This document shows positions 45,740 through 53,794 of a stretch of DNA of 64,000 nucleotides, in pieces. The DNA comes from Planctomycetota bacterium (GTDB lineage Bacteria; Planctomycetota; UBA1135; GCA-002686595), in the NCBI GenBank assembly GCA_012959785.1, contig DUCM01000021.1, positions 174,442 to 238,441 of the forward strand, in the 5' to 3' direction. Made by a program: the position numbers and the translations under genes. Numbering within the stretch: position 1 is the first letter of the stretch; each line of letters starts with the position of its first letter. The notes under the pieces were generated by a model. It searched no databases and was not told the DNA's origin. It saw only the letters and a list, made by a program, of their open reading frames with translations.

Positions 45740-46596
45740 CCGGGACTGGAGTAAACAGAGATTCTGGAATCGCAGCACAGCGGATCCCGGGGATGGCGCT
45801 CCATACCTATGGGTTGCCATGCATGACAGGCAGGGTGGATTCCCACACGAAACCCAGAAGTCCCACGAACACAAGGAGCGCTCCAATGCGTACTTCTGGC
45901 TTGATTGTGGTGGGAATCATCGTCGCCCTCTCCCCACGGCATTCTGTTCGGCCAGATCACTCGCAGGCTCTATCGTGGACTACGGTGTAAGTCCTCCTCG
46001 GCAAATGCGTTTGGCGGCCTTCACTCTGAGAGCTGCCTGTGACGAGGCCAATGAGTATGCGGGCACATTCAATGGCAAGCCGTACTCCTTCAAGTTGGAG
46101 TGCACCGCGTGTACGCCAATTGCACACGAGTCTCATGAGTGCAAGTCGAGTATTGGTTGGTGTTGTTGCTGTCGCTCTGGCAGCACTCGCTGGAGTTCTC
46201 ATCGATTACCAGAGCGCCAGGCATGAGGCTTGCGAGTCGCTCAGTCCAGAGCTTTGCGTCGATGAGCGGGTTCCCCCTTCTTTGAGTCCGATGCACCATT
46301 CCCCTGCATTGGAAACACGCCAGGAGGGCGAGGCAGCCCTTGCCGGGACGACCCAGGAGTCTCCATCGGCGACTCCGTGGAAAGACCTCGATGCCGAGAA
46401 GGAAGCGCTCAATGAGGCGTATTCTCCAGCGACGATGCCCGGGGAAGTTTCCTGCCCGGCTGTGCTGCAAGGGGGGGACGCCCCCCGCTCCTCAAGGCAC
46501 AGCCAAGAACCCGTGATTCGCGAACCAAGGCCTTCCCAGCCTGGCTCTTCGCGTTTTGCGAGGACCCTCTGTGTCAATGTGAATGAGACAGCCGAG
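45740..46596. other. 857-bp island with broken small reading frames and low GC
   Basis: Between the acyl-CoA dehydrogenase and HupE-like genes the base composition drops and no intact known gene is found. At 45886 an ATG with a strong AAGGAG (45873-45878) opens a 34-codon reading (stop at 45990) that begins like a signal peptide. A one-base change near the C run at 45931-45935 would let it continue. A second signal-like start, ATG at 46135, reads M-S-A-S-R-V-L-V-G-V-V-A and stays open to 47493, but most of that lies antisense to the HupE gene. These look like decayed remnants of exported proteins. Confidence 0.5.
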
Positions 46597-47697
46597 CTAA
46601 ATCCGCTGGAAGAACCACCACAGTCCGAGGAGGGCTACGGCTGCGGAGCCGCTGCGGCGCAGCCAGCTTGGCAGGAGGAATTCGGGGGGCTCTGCGCGCC
46701 ACCTGTTCCAGACCAAGAAGGGCACGAGCACAAGGGCCACCATCAGGAGCTGGCCCAATTCAATGCCCAGGTTAAACCCGAGCAGCGCCAGGGGCCGCGA
46801 ACTGCTTTGCACCAGGGAGGCGGAGAGGAAGGAGGCGAAACCCAGGCCGTGGAGCAGGCCGAAGAGGAAGGCTTCGGGCCAGCGGCTGCGCTGCTGGTCG
46901 GGGCGCCAGAGGTTGTCGGCGGCCACATAGGCGATGGAGAGGGCGATGGTGGACTCGATCAGGCCTTTCCAGGCCGAGGTGTCCACGACCCCCAGGCCAG
47001 CGAGGGCCAGGGTCACCGAGTGGGCCAGGGTGAAGGCCGTGACCCAAAGCAAGACCCCGCCCAGCCGCCGCGAGGCGAAGAGCAGGGCCAAGAGGAAAGC
47101 CAAATGGTCGAATCCAAACAGGATGTGCTCCAGCCCCAAGGCCACGAAGGCCCCAAGGCCGCCGCCCTCCGAGGGCAGCGAGCGCACCCACGGCCGCTCG
47201 GCACCCAAGACGAAAGACTGGGGCGGATTGCCCGGCCACTCGATCTGGGTCAGGTCCACATGCGCCGGCGCGCTCTCGCGAAAGAGGTCGAGGCGCAATT
47301 CCAGGCTGGCGAGGGGCTCTTCGGCGCGGGCCCTGAACTCGAATTCGAAAGTCCCGCCGTCGGCTTTGAAGAGAGACTCGGAGGCCGGGGGAGTGAAGCG
47401 CAGAGAAAGCTGGTCGGTGGCGAGCAGTCGCGGCTCGGCGTTCCCGGGCCGGATCTCGTACAGCCGATAATGCCCGAGAATGTACTCAAATAGCTGGTTT
47501 TGACGCTCTCGGGCGAGTTTGGCATCGACTTCGCCCCGGCCCTCGCTGTCAAGCTCGGGGAAGACCTCGAGCATGGAAAGCCCCTGGCAATGCAGGGTCA
47601 CCTGGGCTTCGTTGCCCACCACCAGCACCCGCGAGCTGCTGAGGGAAGTGGGGTGCGATCCGAGGAGGGAAAGGCAGAGGAAGAGGCAAAGGGCCAT
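46597..47697 (-). CDS. HupE/UreJ family membrane protein
   Basis: A 366-residue exported protein of the HupE/UreJ_2 group. Residues 1-17 look like a signal peptide, a beta-rich soluble region covers about 20-180, and six or seven membrane segments follow from about 185. The family motif G-L-E-H-I-L-F-G-F-D-H-L-A-F begins the membrane part, with histidines and aspartates that could bind metal. HupE proteins are linked to nickel or cobalt uptake; the substrate here is not known. The start codon at 47697 lies 22 bp from the VOC start on the other strand. Confidence 0.82.
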   Translation of the reverse strand: MALCLFLCLSLLGSHPTSLSSSRVLVVGNEAQVTLHCQGLSMLEVFPELDSEGRGEVDAKLARERQNQLFEYILGHYRLYEIRPGNAEPRLLATDQLSLRFTPPASESLFKADGGTFEFEFRARAEEPLASLELRLDLFRESAPAHVDLTQIEWPGNPPQSFVLGAERPWVRSLPSEGGGLGAFVALGLEHILFGFDHLAFLLALLFASRRLGGVLLWVTAFTLAHSVTLALAGLGVVDTSAWKGLIESTIALSIAYVAADNLWRPDQQRSRWPEAFLFGLLHGLGFASFLSASLVQSSSRPLALLGFNLGIELGQLLMVALVLVPFLVWNRWRAEPPEFLLPSWLRRSGSAAVALLGLWWFFQRI

Positions 47698-47719
47698 GGC
47701 GATGCCCTACCATGCCGCC

Positions 47720-48085
47720 ATGCAACCCCTCTCTCTACGAGTTTCCGCCATCACACCCAAGTCCGATGCCCTGGTGGAGTTCCTGGGCCTCGGCTTGGGG
47801 CTAGACTGCCAGGCCCAGGAGCTGCAAGCCTCAGGCGGGGCCGCCATCACCGGCGCCTCCTTCGAGGCCACCAACGGCAGCGGCATCGAGGTTTGGCCCG
47901 AGGGCCAAGGCATGCCCCAGGGCCTCATGCTGCAAATCGAGGTGGCCGACGCCAGCCTCGTGGCTGAGTACGCCCGTCGCCAGGGCCTGGAGCCCAAGGG
48001 CCCTTTCGAGACGAGCGACCTGTGCCTCTACACCCTCCTGGCCCCCGGCGGCCTGGCCCTCTCGATTCAGTCGCGCAAGGGCTGA
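47720..48085 (+). CDS. VOC (glyoxalase-like) superfamily protein
   Basis: A 121-residue one-domain protein with the beta-alpha-beta-beta-beta pattern of the vicinal oxygen chelate superfamily, beginning V-S-A-I-T-P-K-S-D-A-L-V-E-F-L. Clear metal ligands cannot be placed, so it may bind rather than catalyse. In-frame ATGs at 47696 and 47702 would lengthen it; the first lies on a CCATGG palindrome that also carries the HupE start on the other strand. Function unknown. Confidence 0.65.
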   Translation: MQPLSLRVSAITPKSDALVEFLGLGLGLDCQAQELQASGGAAITGASFEATNGSGIEVWPEGQGMPQGLMLQIEVADASLVAEYARRQGLEPKGPFETSDLCLYTLLAPGGLALSIQSRKG

Positions 48086-48113
48086 AGCTGAGGGGGAGCG
48101 GCAGCTCTTGATG

Positions 48114-48135
48114 TGGATGCGGAATGGATGCGGAA
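48114..48135 (+). repeat. 11-bp tandem duplication
   Basis: tggatgcggaa occurs twice in direct tandem (48114-48124, 48125-48135), in the 209-bp gap upstream of glmU. Confidence 0.7.
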
Positions 48136-48154
48136 TCGCGATTCTGGAACGGCG

Positions 48155-48184
48155 TTGACGGGAATAGGGCCTTGCGAGTACAAC
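48155..48184 (+). promoter_or_regulatory. candidate housekeeping promoter for glmU
   Basis: TTGACG (48155-48160) and TACAAC (48179-48184) are 18 bp apart, matching 5 of 6 and 4 of 6 consensus bases. The pair lies 111 bp upstream of the glmU start, in the only sizeable gap before the housekeeping block. Confidence 0.4.
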
Positions 48185-48294
48185 TTTGGGCCGAATATTG
48201 CCCCTTGGGTTGATGTTTTGGCTGCCGGAACCATCCCGGTAGCCACTCCAAAGGCAAGCCAACCGATTTCAGCCACTCACCCCTTCTTGCTCCC

Positions 48295-49623
48295 ATGTCC
48301 CGGGCCGGAACCGTCGTCATCCTCGCCGCAGGCCAGGGCACGCGCATGCAAAGCGCGCGGCCCAAGGTCTTGCACGAGTTGTGTGGCAAGACGCTCATCG
48401 CCTGGGTGCTGGACCAGGCCCTGAGCCTCGATCCCGAACGCATCCTGGTGGTGGTGGGGCATGCTGCCGAGGAGGTTGAAGCCGAGATCGCCCGCGGACC
48501 CGCGAGCGAACTCTGCGAGTGCGTCGTGCAGGAACCCCAAGCCGGCACCGGCCACGCCTTGCAGGTTTGCCTCCCGGCCCTGGCGAGCGCCGAGGGCCCG
48601 GTCTTCGTGCTCTACGGAGACATGCCGGTCTTGACTCCAAAGAGCTTGCAGACCCTGAGTGAGGTGGCCGGGGATGTCGCCCCCGAGGGCATGGCGATGT
48701 TGACCGCCTGCCCTCCTCTCACCTCGGGCTTGGGCCGCATCGCCCGCGCCCCCGACGGCGCCTTTGCCAGCATCGTGGAAGATCGCGATTGCACTCCCGA
48801 AGAGTTGTGCATAGAAGAGGTCAATCTCGGCGTCTACGCCTTTCCCGCGACCCAACTGCGCGAGTACTTGCCCCGGCTCAAGAACGACAACTCCCAGGGC
48901 GAGTACTACCTCACCGATGTGGCCCGCATGTTCGCCAGCGACGGGCGCGAGGTGGCCACGGTGGAACTCGCCGACCCCGATGAGGCCCTGGGCGTCAACA
49001 CCATCGCCCACCTGGCCGAAGCTCGTTGGGCCTTGCAGGTGCGCCTGCTCGAAGAACACATGGCCCGTGGCGTGGCCATCGAAGATCCCGCCACGACTTT
49101 CATCGACGCCGATGTGGAAATAGGCCCTGGCACGCGCATTTTGCCCTGTACGGTGATCCGCGGCGGCGTGCGCATCGGCGCCGGCTGCGAGGTCGGGCCC
49201 TTCACCCACCTGCGCCGGGGCAGCGTGCTCCACGATGGCGCCGAGCTGGGAAACTTCTGCGAGGCCAAGAATTCCGAGATCGGAGCCGGCACCAAGGCCA
49301 AGCACCTTTCGTACCTCGGGGACGCCCAAATCGGCGCTGGAGCCAACATAGGCGCCGGTACGATCTTCGCCAACTACGATGGCACTCACAAGCACAGGAC
49401 AGTGGTGGAGGATGGTGCCTTCATCGGTAGTGGCACCACCATCGTGGCGCCGGGTAAGATCGGTGCCGGAGCAACCACCGGTGCCGGGGCTGTCATCACC
49501 CGCGGCGCCGAGGTCGGCCCGAACGAGGTCTGGGTGGGCGTGCCTGCACGCCGACTGACCCGCACATCCGTGAACGAAACCGAGAGCGAAACCCAAGGCA
49601 TCGAGCGGGGCGCGGCCGACTGA
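48295..49623 (+). CDS. glmU: bifunctional GlcNAc-1-phosphate uridylyltransferase / glucosamine-1-phosphate acetyltransferase
   Basis: A 442-residue enzyme that makes UDP-GlcNAc, the shared precursor of peptidoglycan and of lipid A through LpxA. The uridylyltransferase half has L-A-A-G-Q-G-T-R-M (10-18) and the K-V-L-H-E-L loop. The C-terminal half is a left-handed beta helix of hexapeptide repeats, with the catalytic region K-A-K-H-L-S-Y-L-G-D and the N-Y-D-G motif. Length is close to the family's 450. It starts a long co-directional block with prs, rplY, pth and ribosomal genes. The ATG at 48295 was taken as the start. Confidence 0.94.
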   Translation: MSRAGTVVILAAGQGTRMQSARPKVLHELCGKTLIAWVLDQALSLDPERILVVVGHAAEEVEAEIARGPASELCECVVQEPQAGTGHALQVCLPALASAEGPVFVLYGDMPVLTPKSLQTLSEVAGDVAPEGMAMLTACPPLTSGLGRIARAPDGAFASIVEDRDCTPEELCIEEVNLGVYAFPATQLREYLPRLKNDNSQGEYYLTDVARMFASDGREVATVELADPDEALGVNTIAHLAEARWALQVRLLEEHMARGVAIEDPATTFIDADVEIGPGTRILPCTVIRGGVRIGAGCEVGPFTHLRRGSVLHDGAELGNFCEAKNSEIGAGTKAKHLSYLGDAQIGAGANIGAGTIFANYDGTHKHRTVVEDGAFIGSGTTIVAPGKIGAGATTGAGAVITRGAEVGPNEVWVGVPARRLTRTSVNETESETQGIERGAAD

Positions 49624-49658
49624 GCCCCCCGCGCGAAGCAACTACCTTTCAGAAAACC

Positions 49659-50606
49659 GTGGCAGCCTTTAGCGACAAGATCACCCTCATCGCCGGTACG
49701 GCGCACCGTGCGTTGTGCGAAGCGATCTCCGCTTCTCTGGACCTGCCCCTGGCGAATGCCCATGTAGGTCGTTTTCCCGATGGCGAGGTGGACATAAAGG
49801 TCGAGGAAGACCTGCGCGGATCGGACTGCTTTGTCTTGCAGCCGACTTGCCCGCCGGTGAACGACAACTGGATCGAGCTCCTGCTCCTGATCGACACCCT
49901 GCGTCGCTCAAGCGCCGGCCGCATCACGGCCGTCATGCCCTACTACGGTTATGCGCGCAAGGATCGCAAGGACGAAGGGCGCGTGCCCATCAGCGCCAAG
50001 GTGCTGGCCAACACTCTCAGCATCAGCGGTGCGCACCGCGTGGTGACAATCGACATGCACGCAGCCCAGATCCAGGGCTTCTACGACATCCCCGTTGACC
50101 ACCTCTACGCCAAGCCCGTCCTGCTCGGTCGCCTGCGCGAACTCGAGATCGAGGACCCGGTGGTAGTCACGCCCGATGTGGGCGGCATCAAGATGGCCCG
50201 GGGTTATGCCAAGCCCATGGGCTCAGACCTCGCCATCGTGGACAAACGCCGCATTTCCGGCTCGCGCATAGCGATTGAGCATGTTATCGGCGATGTAGAA
50301 GGGCGCAATGTCATCATCGTCGACGACATGATCTCCACCGGTGGATCGATCACCGAGGCGGCCAAGATCTTGCGCCAGAACGGCGCTCGAACCATCGTGA
50401 TCGCGGTCACCCATCCGGTCTTCTGCGGACCGGCCATCGAGCGCTTGGCGAACGCCCCGGTGGACAAGGTGCTCGTCACCGACACCATACCCCGGGGCGA
50501 TGATTGGCCGGATGTGATCGAGACCGTCTCGGTTGCACCGCTGCTCGCCCAGGCTATCAACAACATTCACCACTCGCGGTCGGTCAGCGTACTTTTCGAA
50601 GACTGA
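49659..50606 (+). CDS. prs: ribose-phosphate pyrophosphokinase
   Basis: A 315-residue PRPP synthase that turns ribose 5-phosphate and ATP into PRPP for nucleotide, histidine and tryptophan synthesis. The flexible catalytic region R-K-D-R-K-D-E-G-R-V-P-I and the PRPP-binding loop V-I-I-V-D-D-M-I-S-T-G-G-S are intact, and the length is exactly typical. The only usable start is GTG at 49659, without a clear ribosome binding site. It lies 35 bp after glmU, the classic glmU-prs pairing. Confidence 0.95.
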   Translation: MAAFSDKITLIAGTAHRALCEAISASLDLPLANAHVGRFPDGEVDIKVEEDLRGSDCFVLQPTCPPVNDNWIELLLLIDTLRRSSAGRITAVMPYYGYARKDRKDEGRVPISAKVLANTLSISGAHRVVTIDMHAAQIQGFYDIPVDHLYAKPVLLGRLRELEIEDPVVVTPDVGGIKMARGYAKPMGSDLAIVDKRRISGSRIAIEHVIGDVEGRNVIIVDDMISTGGSITEAAKILRQNGARTIVIAVTHPVFCGPAIERLANAPVDKVLVTDTIPRGDDWPDVIETVSVAPLLAQAINNIHHSRSVSVLFED

Positions 50607-50656
50607 CCCGCCCGCGAGGGCTTTCCAAACTTCCAGAGACTCCAGAGGATCCTGCC

Positions 50657-51325
50657 ATGGCCCAGAGCGAAACTCTATCGGCCCAAAAACGAACCAAACT
50701 CGGCTCCAAGACCGCCCGCAGCCTGCGCGCCGCGGGCCAGATTCCCGCCAACATCCAGGGCGACGGGGAGCACCTCGATTTTTCGATCTCCCAAGAGGCC
50801 TTCCTGACCACCCGCCGTCACCACACGCACCTCTACGACATCGACATCGATGGTTCGGTTGAATTGGCCGTGGTGCGTGAGCTGCAATGGGACGCCATGG
50901 GCGGCAACATCGCCCATGTCGAGTTCAAGCGCGTGATCCGCGGCGTCGAGACTGCCACGGAGGTCGCCATCGAGTGGGTCGGCCAGCCCAAGGGCGGTAT
51001 CCTCAACGCCCTCGTGGACCATGTCACGATCCGCTGCATCCCCTCCCTGATTCCCGACTCGGTCGAGGTCAAGGTGGGCGAGCTCGAGGAGGGCCAGCAC
51101 CTCTCGGCTGCGGACATCATCCTGCCCGAGGGCCTGAGCCTCGGCATTGATCTCGATACCGAGATCGCCACGGTCACCGGCGCCAGCCCGGATGTGATCG
51201 AAGAGCCCGAAGAGGACGAGGGCGACGACATGGAAGCGGGCACTGCGGCCAGCGACGGCGATGGCGGCACCGACGGTGGAACTGGCGATGGCGCCGACGG
51301 GCCGAGTGGCGGCGACGGAGCCTGA
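50657..51325 (+). CDS. rplY: 50S ribosomal protein L25/general stress protein Ctc
   Basis: A 222-residue L25 of the long TL5/Ctc type, which binds 5S rRNA. The N-terminal domain covers about 1-95 and the beta C-domain about 96-180, including the G-I-L-N-A-L-V segment. The last 40 residues are a very acidic Glu/Asp/Gly tail rich in D-G-G/G-D-G units. GAGGA lies just upstream of the ATG at 50657. It sits between prs and pth, a common bacterial order. Confidence 0.92.
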   Translation: MAQSETLSAQKRTKLGSKTARSLRAAGQIPANIQGDGEHLDFSISQEAFLTTRRHHTHLYDIDIDGSVELAVVRELQWDAMGGNIAHVEFKRVIRGVETATEVAIEWVGQPKGGILNALVDHVTIRCIPSLIPDSVEVKVGELEEGQHLSAADIILPEGLSLGIDLDTEIATVTGASPDVIEEPEEDEGDDMEAGTAASDGDGGTDGGTGDGADGPSGGDGA

Positions 51326-51468
51326 TCGGGGCGCCCCGGGGGGTGGGCCCTTGCGCCCGCCGCCCGGAGCCCTACACTATTCGCCCGACTCGCCGCCTGG
51401 CCAGGGCCCTCTCGAGGCCTGGCTCAAGGTGGCAGCCGATCCGATTCAAGACCTCACGGCCATCCACT

Positions 51469-52104
51469 GTGACCCGCATCGTCGTTGGGCTGGGTAACCC
51501 CGGCACCGAGTACGAAGGCACCCGACACAATGTCGGGTTCCTGGTGCTGGACACCCTGGCGCGCCACGAGGGCCTGCTCTTTGAGACCGCACGCAAACTG
51601 AAGGACGCTGGCAAGGGTGACCCCACCCTCGGCGGGCAACGGCTCTATGGTGGGCCGAAGAAGTTTCGCTTCGCGCGCAGCTTCGACCCCGATGCCCTCT
51701 GGGTCAAACCGGAGACCTTCATGAACCTCTCAGGCACCGTCGTGGGACCCCTGGCCCGCTGGGCCGGAACGAGTCCCAACGATATCCTCGTCGTCTACGA
51801 CGATCTTGACCTGGACCTGGGAGTCTTGCGCCTGCGCCCCCACGGTGGGGCGGGGGGGCAGAAGGGCATGCGCTCCATCATTGATTCACTCGGCACCGAC
51901 CGCTTCCCCAGGCTACGCGTGGGGATTGGCCGGCCGAGAACCGACGCGGCGCGTCATGTACTCGAGCCCTTCTCTGCCAAGGAGCTGCCCGAGATCGAGA
52001 TCTCAATCGCGGAAGCGAGCGAGGCCGTGCTCTACTGGATCCGAACAGGAGACATCGAGCAGTGCATGACGCGGTTCCATAGCCGCTGGAACCAGGGCGC
52101 CTGA
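51469..52104 (+). CDS. pth: peptidyl-tRNA hydrolase
   Basis: A 211-residue enzyme that frees tRNA from stalled peptidyl-tRNA. The N terminus M-T-R-I-V-V-G-L-G-N-P-G and the catalytic H20 in T-R-H-N-V-G-F are clear, with the partner aspartate in V-Y-D-D-L-D-L. The GTG at 51469 fits the conserved start; a longer in-frame upstream reading is Arg/Pro-rich. The family is usually about 190-200 residues. Confidence 0.94.
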   Translation: MTRIVVGLGNPGTEYEGTRHNVGFLVLDTLARHEGLLFETARKLKDAGKGDPTLGGQRLYGGPKKFRFARSFDPDALWVKPETFMNLSGTVVGPLARWAGTSPNDILVVYDDLDLDLGVLRLRPHGGAGGQKGMRSIIDSLGTDRFPRLRVGIGRPRTDAARHVLEPFSAKELPEIEISIAEASEAVLYWIRTGDIEQCMTRFHSRWNQGA

Positions 52105-52140
52105 CCGGCTCTATGAGCCCCTCAGCCCCGATACATCTCC

Positions 52141-52147
52141 AAGGAGA
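52141..52147 (+). promoter_or_regulatory. ribosome binding site deciding the TTG start of rpsF
   Basis: AAGGAGA lies 9 nt before the TTG at 52157. The next residues match S6 from its first codon, so the unusual TTG is well supported. Confidence 0.75.
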
Positions 52148-52156
52148 ACCTGAACT

Positions 52157-52816
52157 TTGGCACACATTTTTGAAGGCATGTACTTGCTCGACAACGCTGC
52201 GGTCCGTGAGGACTGGAACGCGGCGAAGAGCATCGTTGTGGGAACCCTGGAGAAGCACGGAGGCAAGGTGCTCACGGCTCGCCGTTGGGGCGAGCGCCGC
52301 CTGGCCTACCCGATCAAGCAGAAGAACCGGGCGACCTTTCTTTTGACCTATTACGAGATCCCGGCCGAGAACATCCCGGACATGCGCCGAGATTTCGAGC
52401 TGAACGAATCCGTTCTGCGCTCCCTGGAGGTCGTGGTTGACGCGCTGCCCGAGGGCGAGACTGAATTCCACACCGAGGAACAGGGCGCCGAATTCAGCGT
52501 TCCGACGCCCCCGGACGACGACCACATCGACTTCGTCGAAGAAGAGGTCTTCGAGGACGAGGGCGACGACCGCGATCTCCGCCGCGGACGCCGCGATGAC
52601 GGCTCCCAGGGCCGGTCTGACGGTGACGCCAAGCCTGACGGTGACGCCAAGCCTGACGGTGACGCCAAGCCTGACGGTGACGCCAAGCCTGACGGTGACG
52701 CCAAGACCGAGAAGAATACTGATACCGCGACCGCGACTGCCGACGAGTCGGCAAGCGAGGACGCGCCCGCCGAAACGAAAGCCAGCGAAGCCACATCGGC
52801 TTCCGAGGAGATCTGA
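52157..52816 (+). CDS. rpsF: 30S ribosomal protein S6 with long acidic repeat tail
   Basis: A 219-residue protein. The first 100 residues are a standard S6 fold ([11 protein letters not shown] at the start; Y-P-I-K-Q-K-N-R-A in the middle). S6 pairs with S18 on the small subunit. Residues about 105-219 form an acidic, low-complexity tail, twice the usual length of the whole protein. Residues 155-184 are five copies of D-G-D-A-K-P, the last ending in T. Start is TTG with a strong ribosome binding site. rpsR follows after 2 bp. Confidence 0.93.
   Translation: MAHIFEGMYLLDNAAVREDWNAAKSIVVGTLEKHGGKVLTARRWGERRLAYPIKQKNRATFLLTYYEIPAENIPDMRRDFELNESVLRSLEVVVDALPEGETEFHTEEQGAEFSVPTPPDDDHIDFVEEEVFEDEGDDRDLRRGRRDDGSQGRSDGDAKPDGDAKPDGDAKPDGDAKPDGDAKTEKNTDTATATADESASEDAPAETKASEATSASEEI
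52619..52708 (+). repeat. 18-bp minisatellite in rpsF
   Basis: Five tandem 18-bp units (gacggtgacgccaagcct) occur in frame: four identical and a fifth differing at its last codon. The DNA identity, not just the protein repeat, suggests recent slippage and possible copy-number variation without frameshift. Confidence 0.95.
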
Positions 52817-52818
52817 TC

Positions 52819-53055
52819 ATGGCATTCGGAAGAAGAGGCCGGCGCGCTGGCCGCGGCCTGGTAAAACTGGGCCGCAAAACCGACGAAAAGGAGCCCTTCG
52901 ATTACAAGAACATCGATCTGCTCAAGAAATTTTTAACCCCCCAGGGCCAGATCATGGGCCGTCGCCGCTCGGGCTATTGCGCCCAGAGTCAGCGCCGCCT
53001 CAAGGTCGCCATCAAGCGCGCCCGGCACCTCGGGCTCTTGCCCTTCGTGGGCTAG
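52819..53055 (+). CDS. rpsR: 30S ribosomal protein S18
   Basis: A 78-residue basic protein that binds S6 on the platform of the small subunit. The [14 protein letters not shown] segment and the [12 protein letters not shown] end are diagnostic. Its first 15 residues are an Arg/Gly-rich extension. It sits between rpsF (2 bp before) and rplI (13 bp after). Confidence 0.96.
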   Translation: MAFGRRGRRAGRGLVKLGRKTDEKEPFDYKNIDLLKKFLTPQGQIMGRRRSGYCAQSQRRLKVAIKRARHLGLLPFVG

Positions 53056-53068
53056 AGGAGAGAGACCA

Positions 53069-53671
53069 ATGCAAGATACAGAAGTACTGCTCTCTGAGCA
53101 TGTGAAGCACCTGGGCAAATGCGGCGATGTCGTCCGTGTGGCCCCCGGCTATGCCCGTAACTACCTCCTGCCCCGGGGCATCGCGACGATTGCCACGGAG
53201 GACAGGAAGGCAGCCATGGCGCGCAAGCGCGAAAAGCTCGATACCGAACTGGCAGCCCTGCTGGTGGAAATCGATGCCCGCATCAAGATTCTCGAGGGTC
53301 TCAAGCTGAAGACCATCGAGCGTGCCGACGACCACGGCCACTTGTACGGTTCGGTGAATGCCCAGCGCATCGTCGAGCTTCTGGCCAAAGAGAGGCAGCA
53401 AGTGACCGAGAAGGATGTGCGCCTCGACAAGGGCCTCAAGGATGTCGGCCACCACGAGGTGACCCTGCACCTGCACGCCGAGCGCTCGGCCACGATCAAG
53501 ATCGAGATCGAGGCCGAGGGTGCCGCCGAGAAGGCCGCCCTGGAGGCCAAGGAGGCCGAGGCCAAGGCCGCAGGCAAGGCCGAGGCCGTCGCTGAAGGTG
53601 TCTCGGAAGCCACCGAGGAGGCCGAGCAGGCCCCCGAAGAAATAGCCTCCGAGGCGCCTGAGGGCGACTGA
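53069..53671 (+). CDS. rplI: 50S ribosomal protein L9 with acidic Ala/Glu tail
   Basis: A 200-residue L9. The conserved N-terminal domain (V-L-L-S-E-H-V-K-H-L-G-K-C-G-D, then A-R-N-Y-L-L-P-R-G), the long connecting helix and the C-domain are complete by about residue 150. The last 50 residues are Ala/Glu-rich and highly charged, beyond the normal family length. GAGGAGAG lies upstream of the ATG. A strong hairpin follows the stop. Confidence 0.95.
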   Translation: MQDTEVLLSEHVKHLGKCGDVVRVAPGYARNYLLPRGIATIATEDRKAAMARKREKLDTELAALLVEIDARIKILEGLKLKTIERADDHGHLYGSVNAQRIVELLAKERQQVTEKDVRLDKGLKDVGHHEVTLHLHAERSATIKIEIEAEGAAEKAALEAKEAEAKAAGKAEAVAEGVSEATEEAEQAPEEIASEAPEGD

Positions 53672-53693
53672 GCTTGGTCCGGCAGTTTCAAGC

Positions 53694-53736
53694 AGCACGG
53701 GCCCCCGCCGCGATAAGCGTGGCGGGGGCCCGTGCT
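53694..53736 (+). terminator. perfect 16-bp hairpin after rplI
   Basis: Arms at 53694-53709 and 53721-53736 are exactly complementary, around an 11-nt loop whose inner bases can also pair. The GC-rich stem has no T tract, so it may end transcription by stem alone or stabilise RNA. It separates the ribosomal genes from dnaB. Confidence 0.6.
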
Positions 53737-53794
53737 CCATTCAAAGCGAGGCCCCGGTGCGTTATCCTGTGCGGCCCCTGCCACGCCACGCACC

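Noticed and set aside
46135-47493. 452-codon plus-strand reading from the second signal-like start
   Set aside because: Two thirds of it lies antisense to the well-supported HupE-like gene and is Gln/Glu/Gly-rich low complexity. Only the first part is kept, as a possible remnant.
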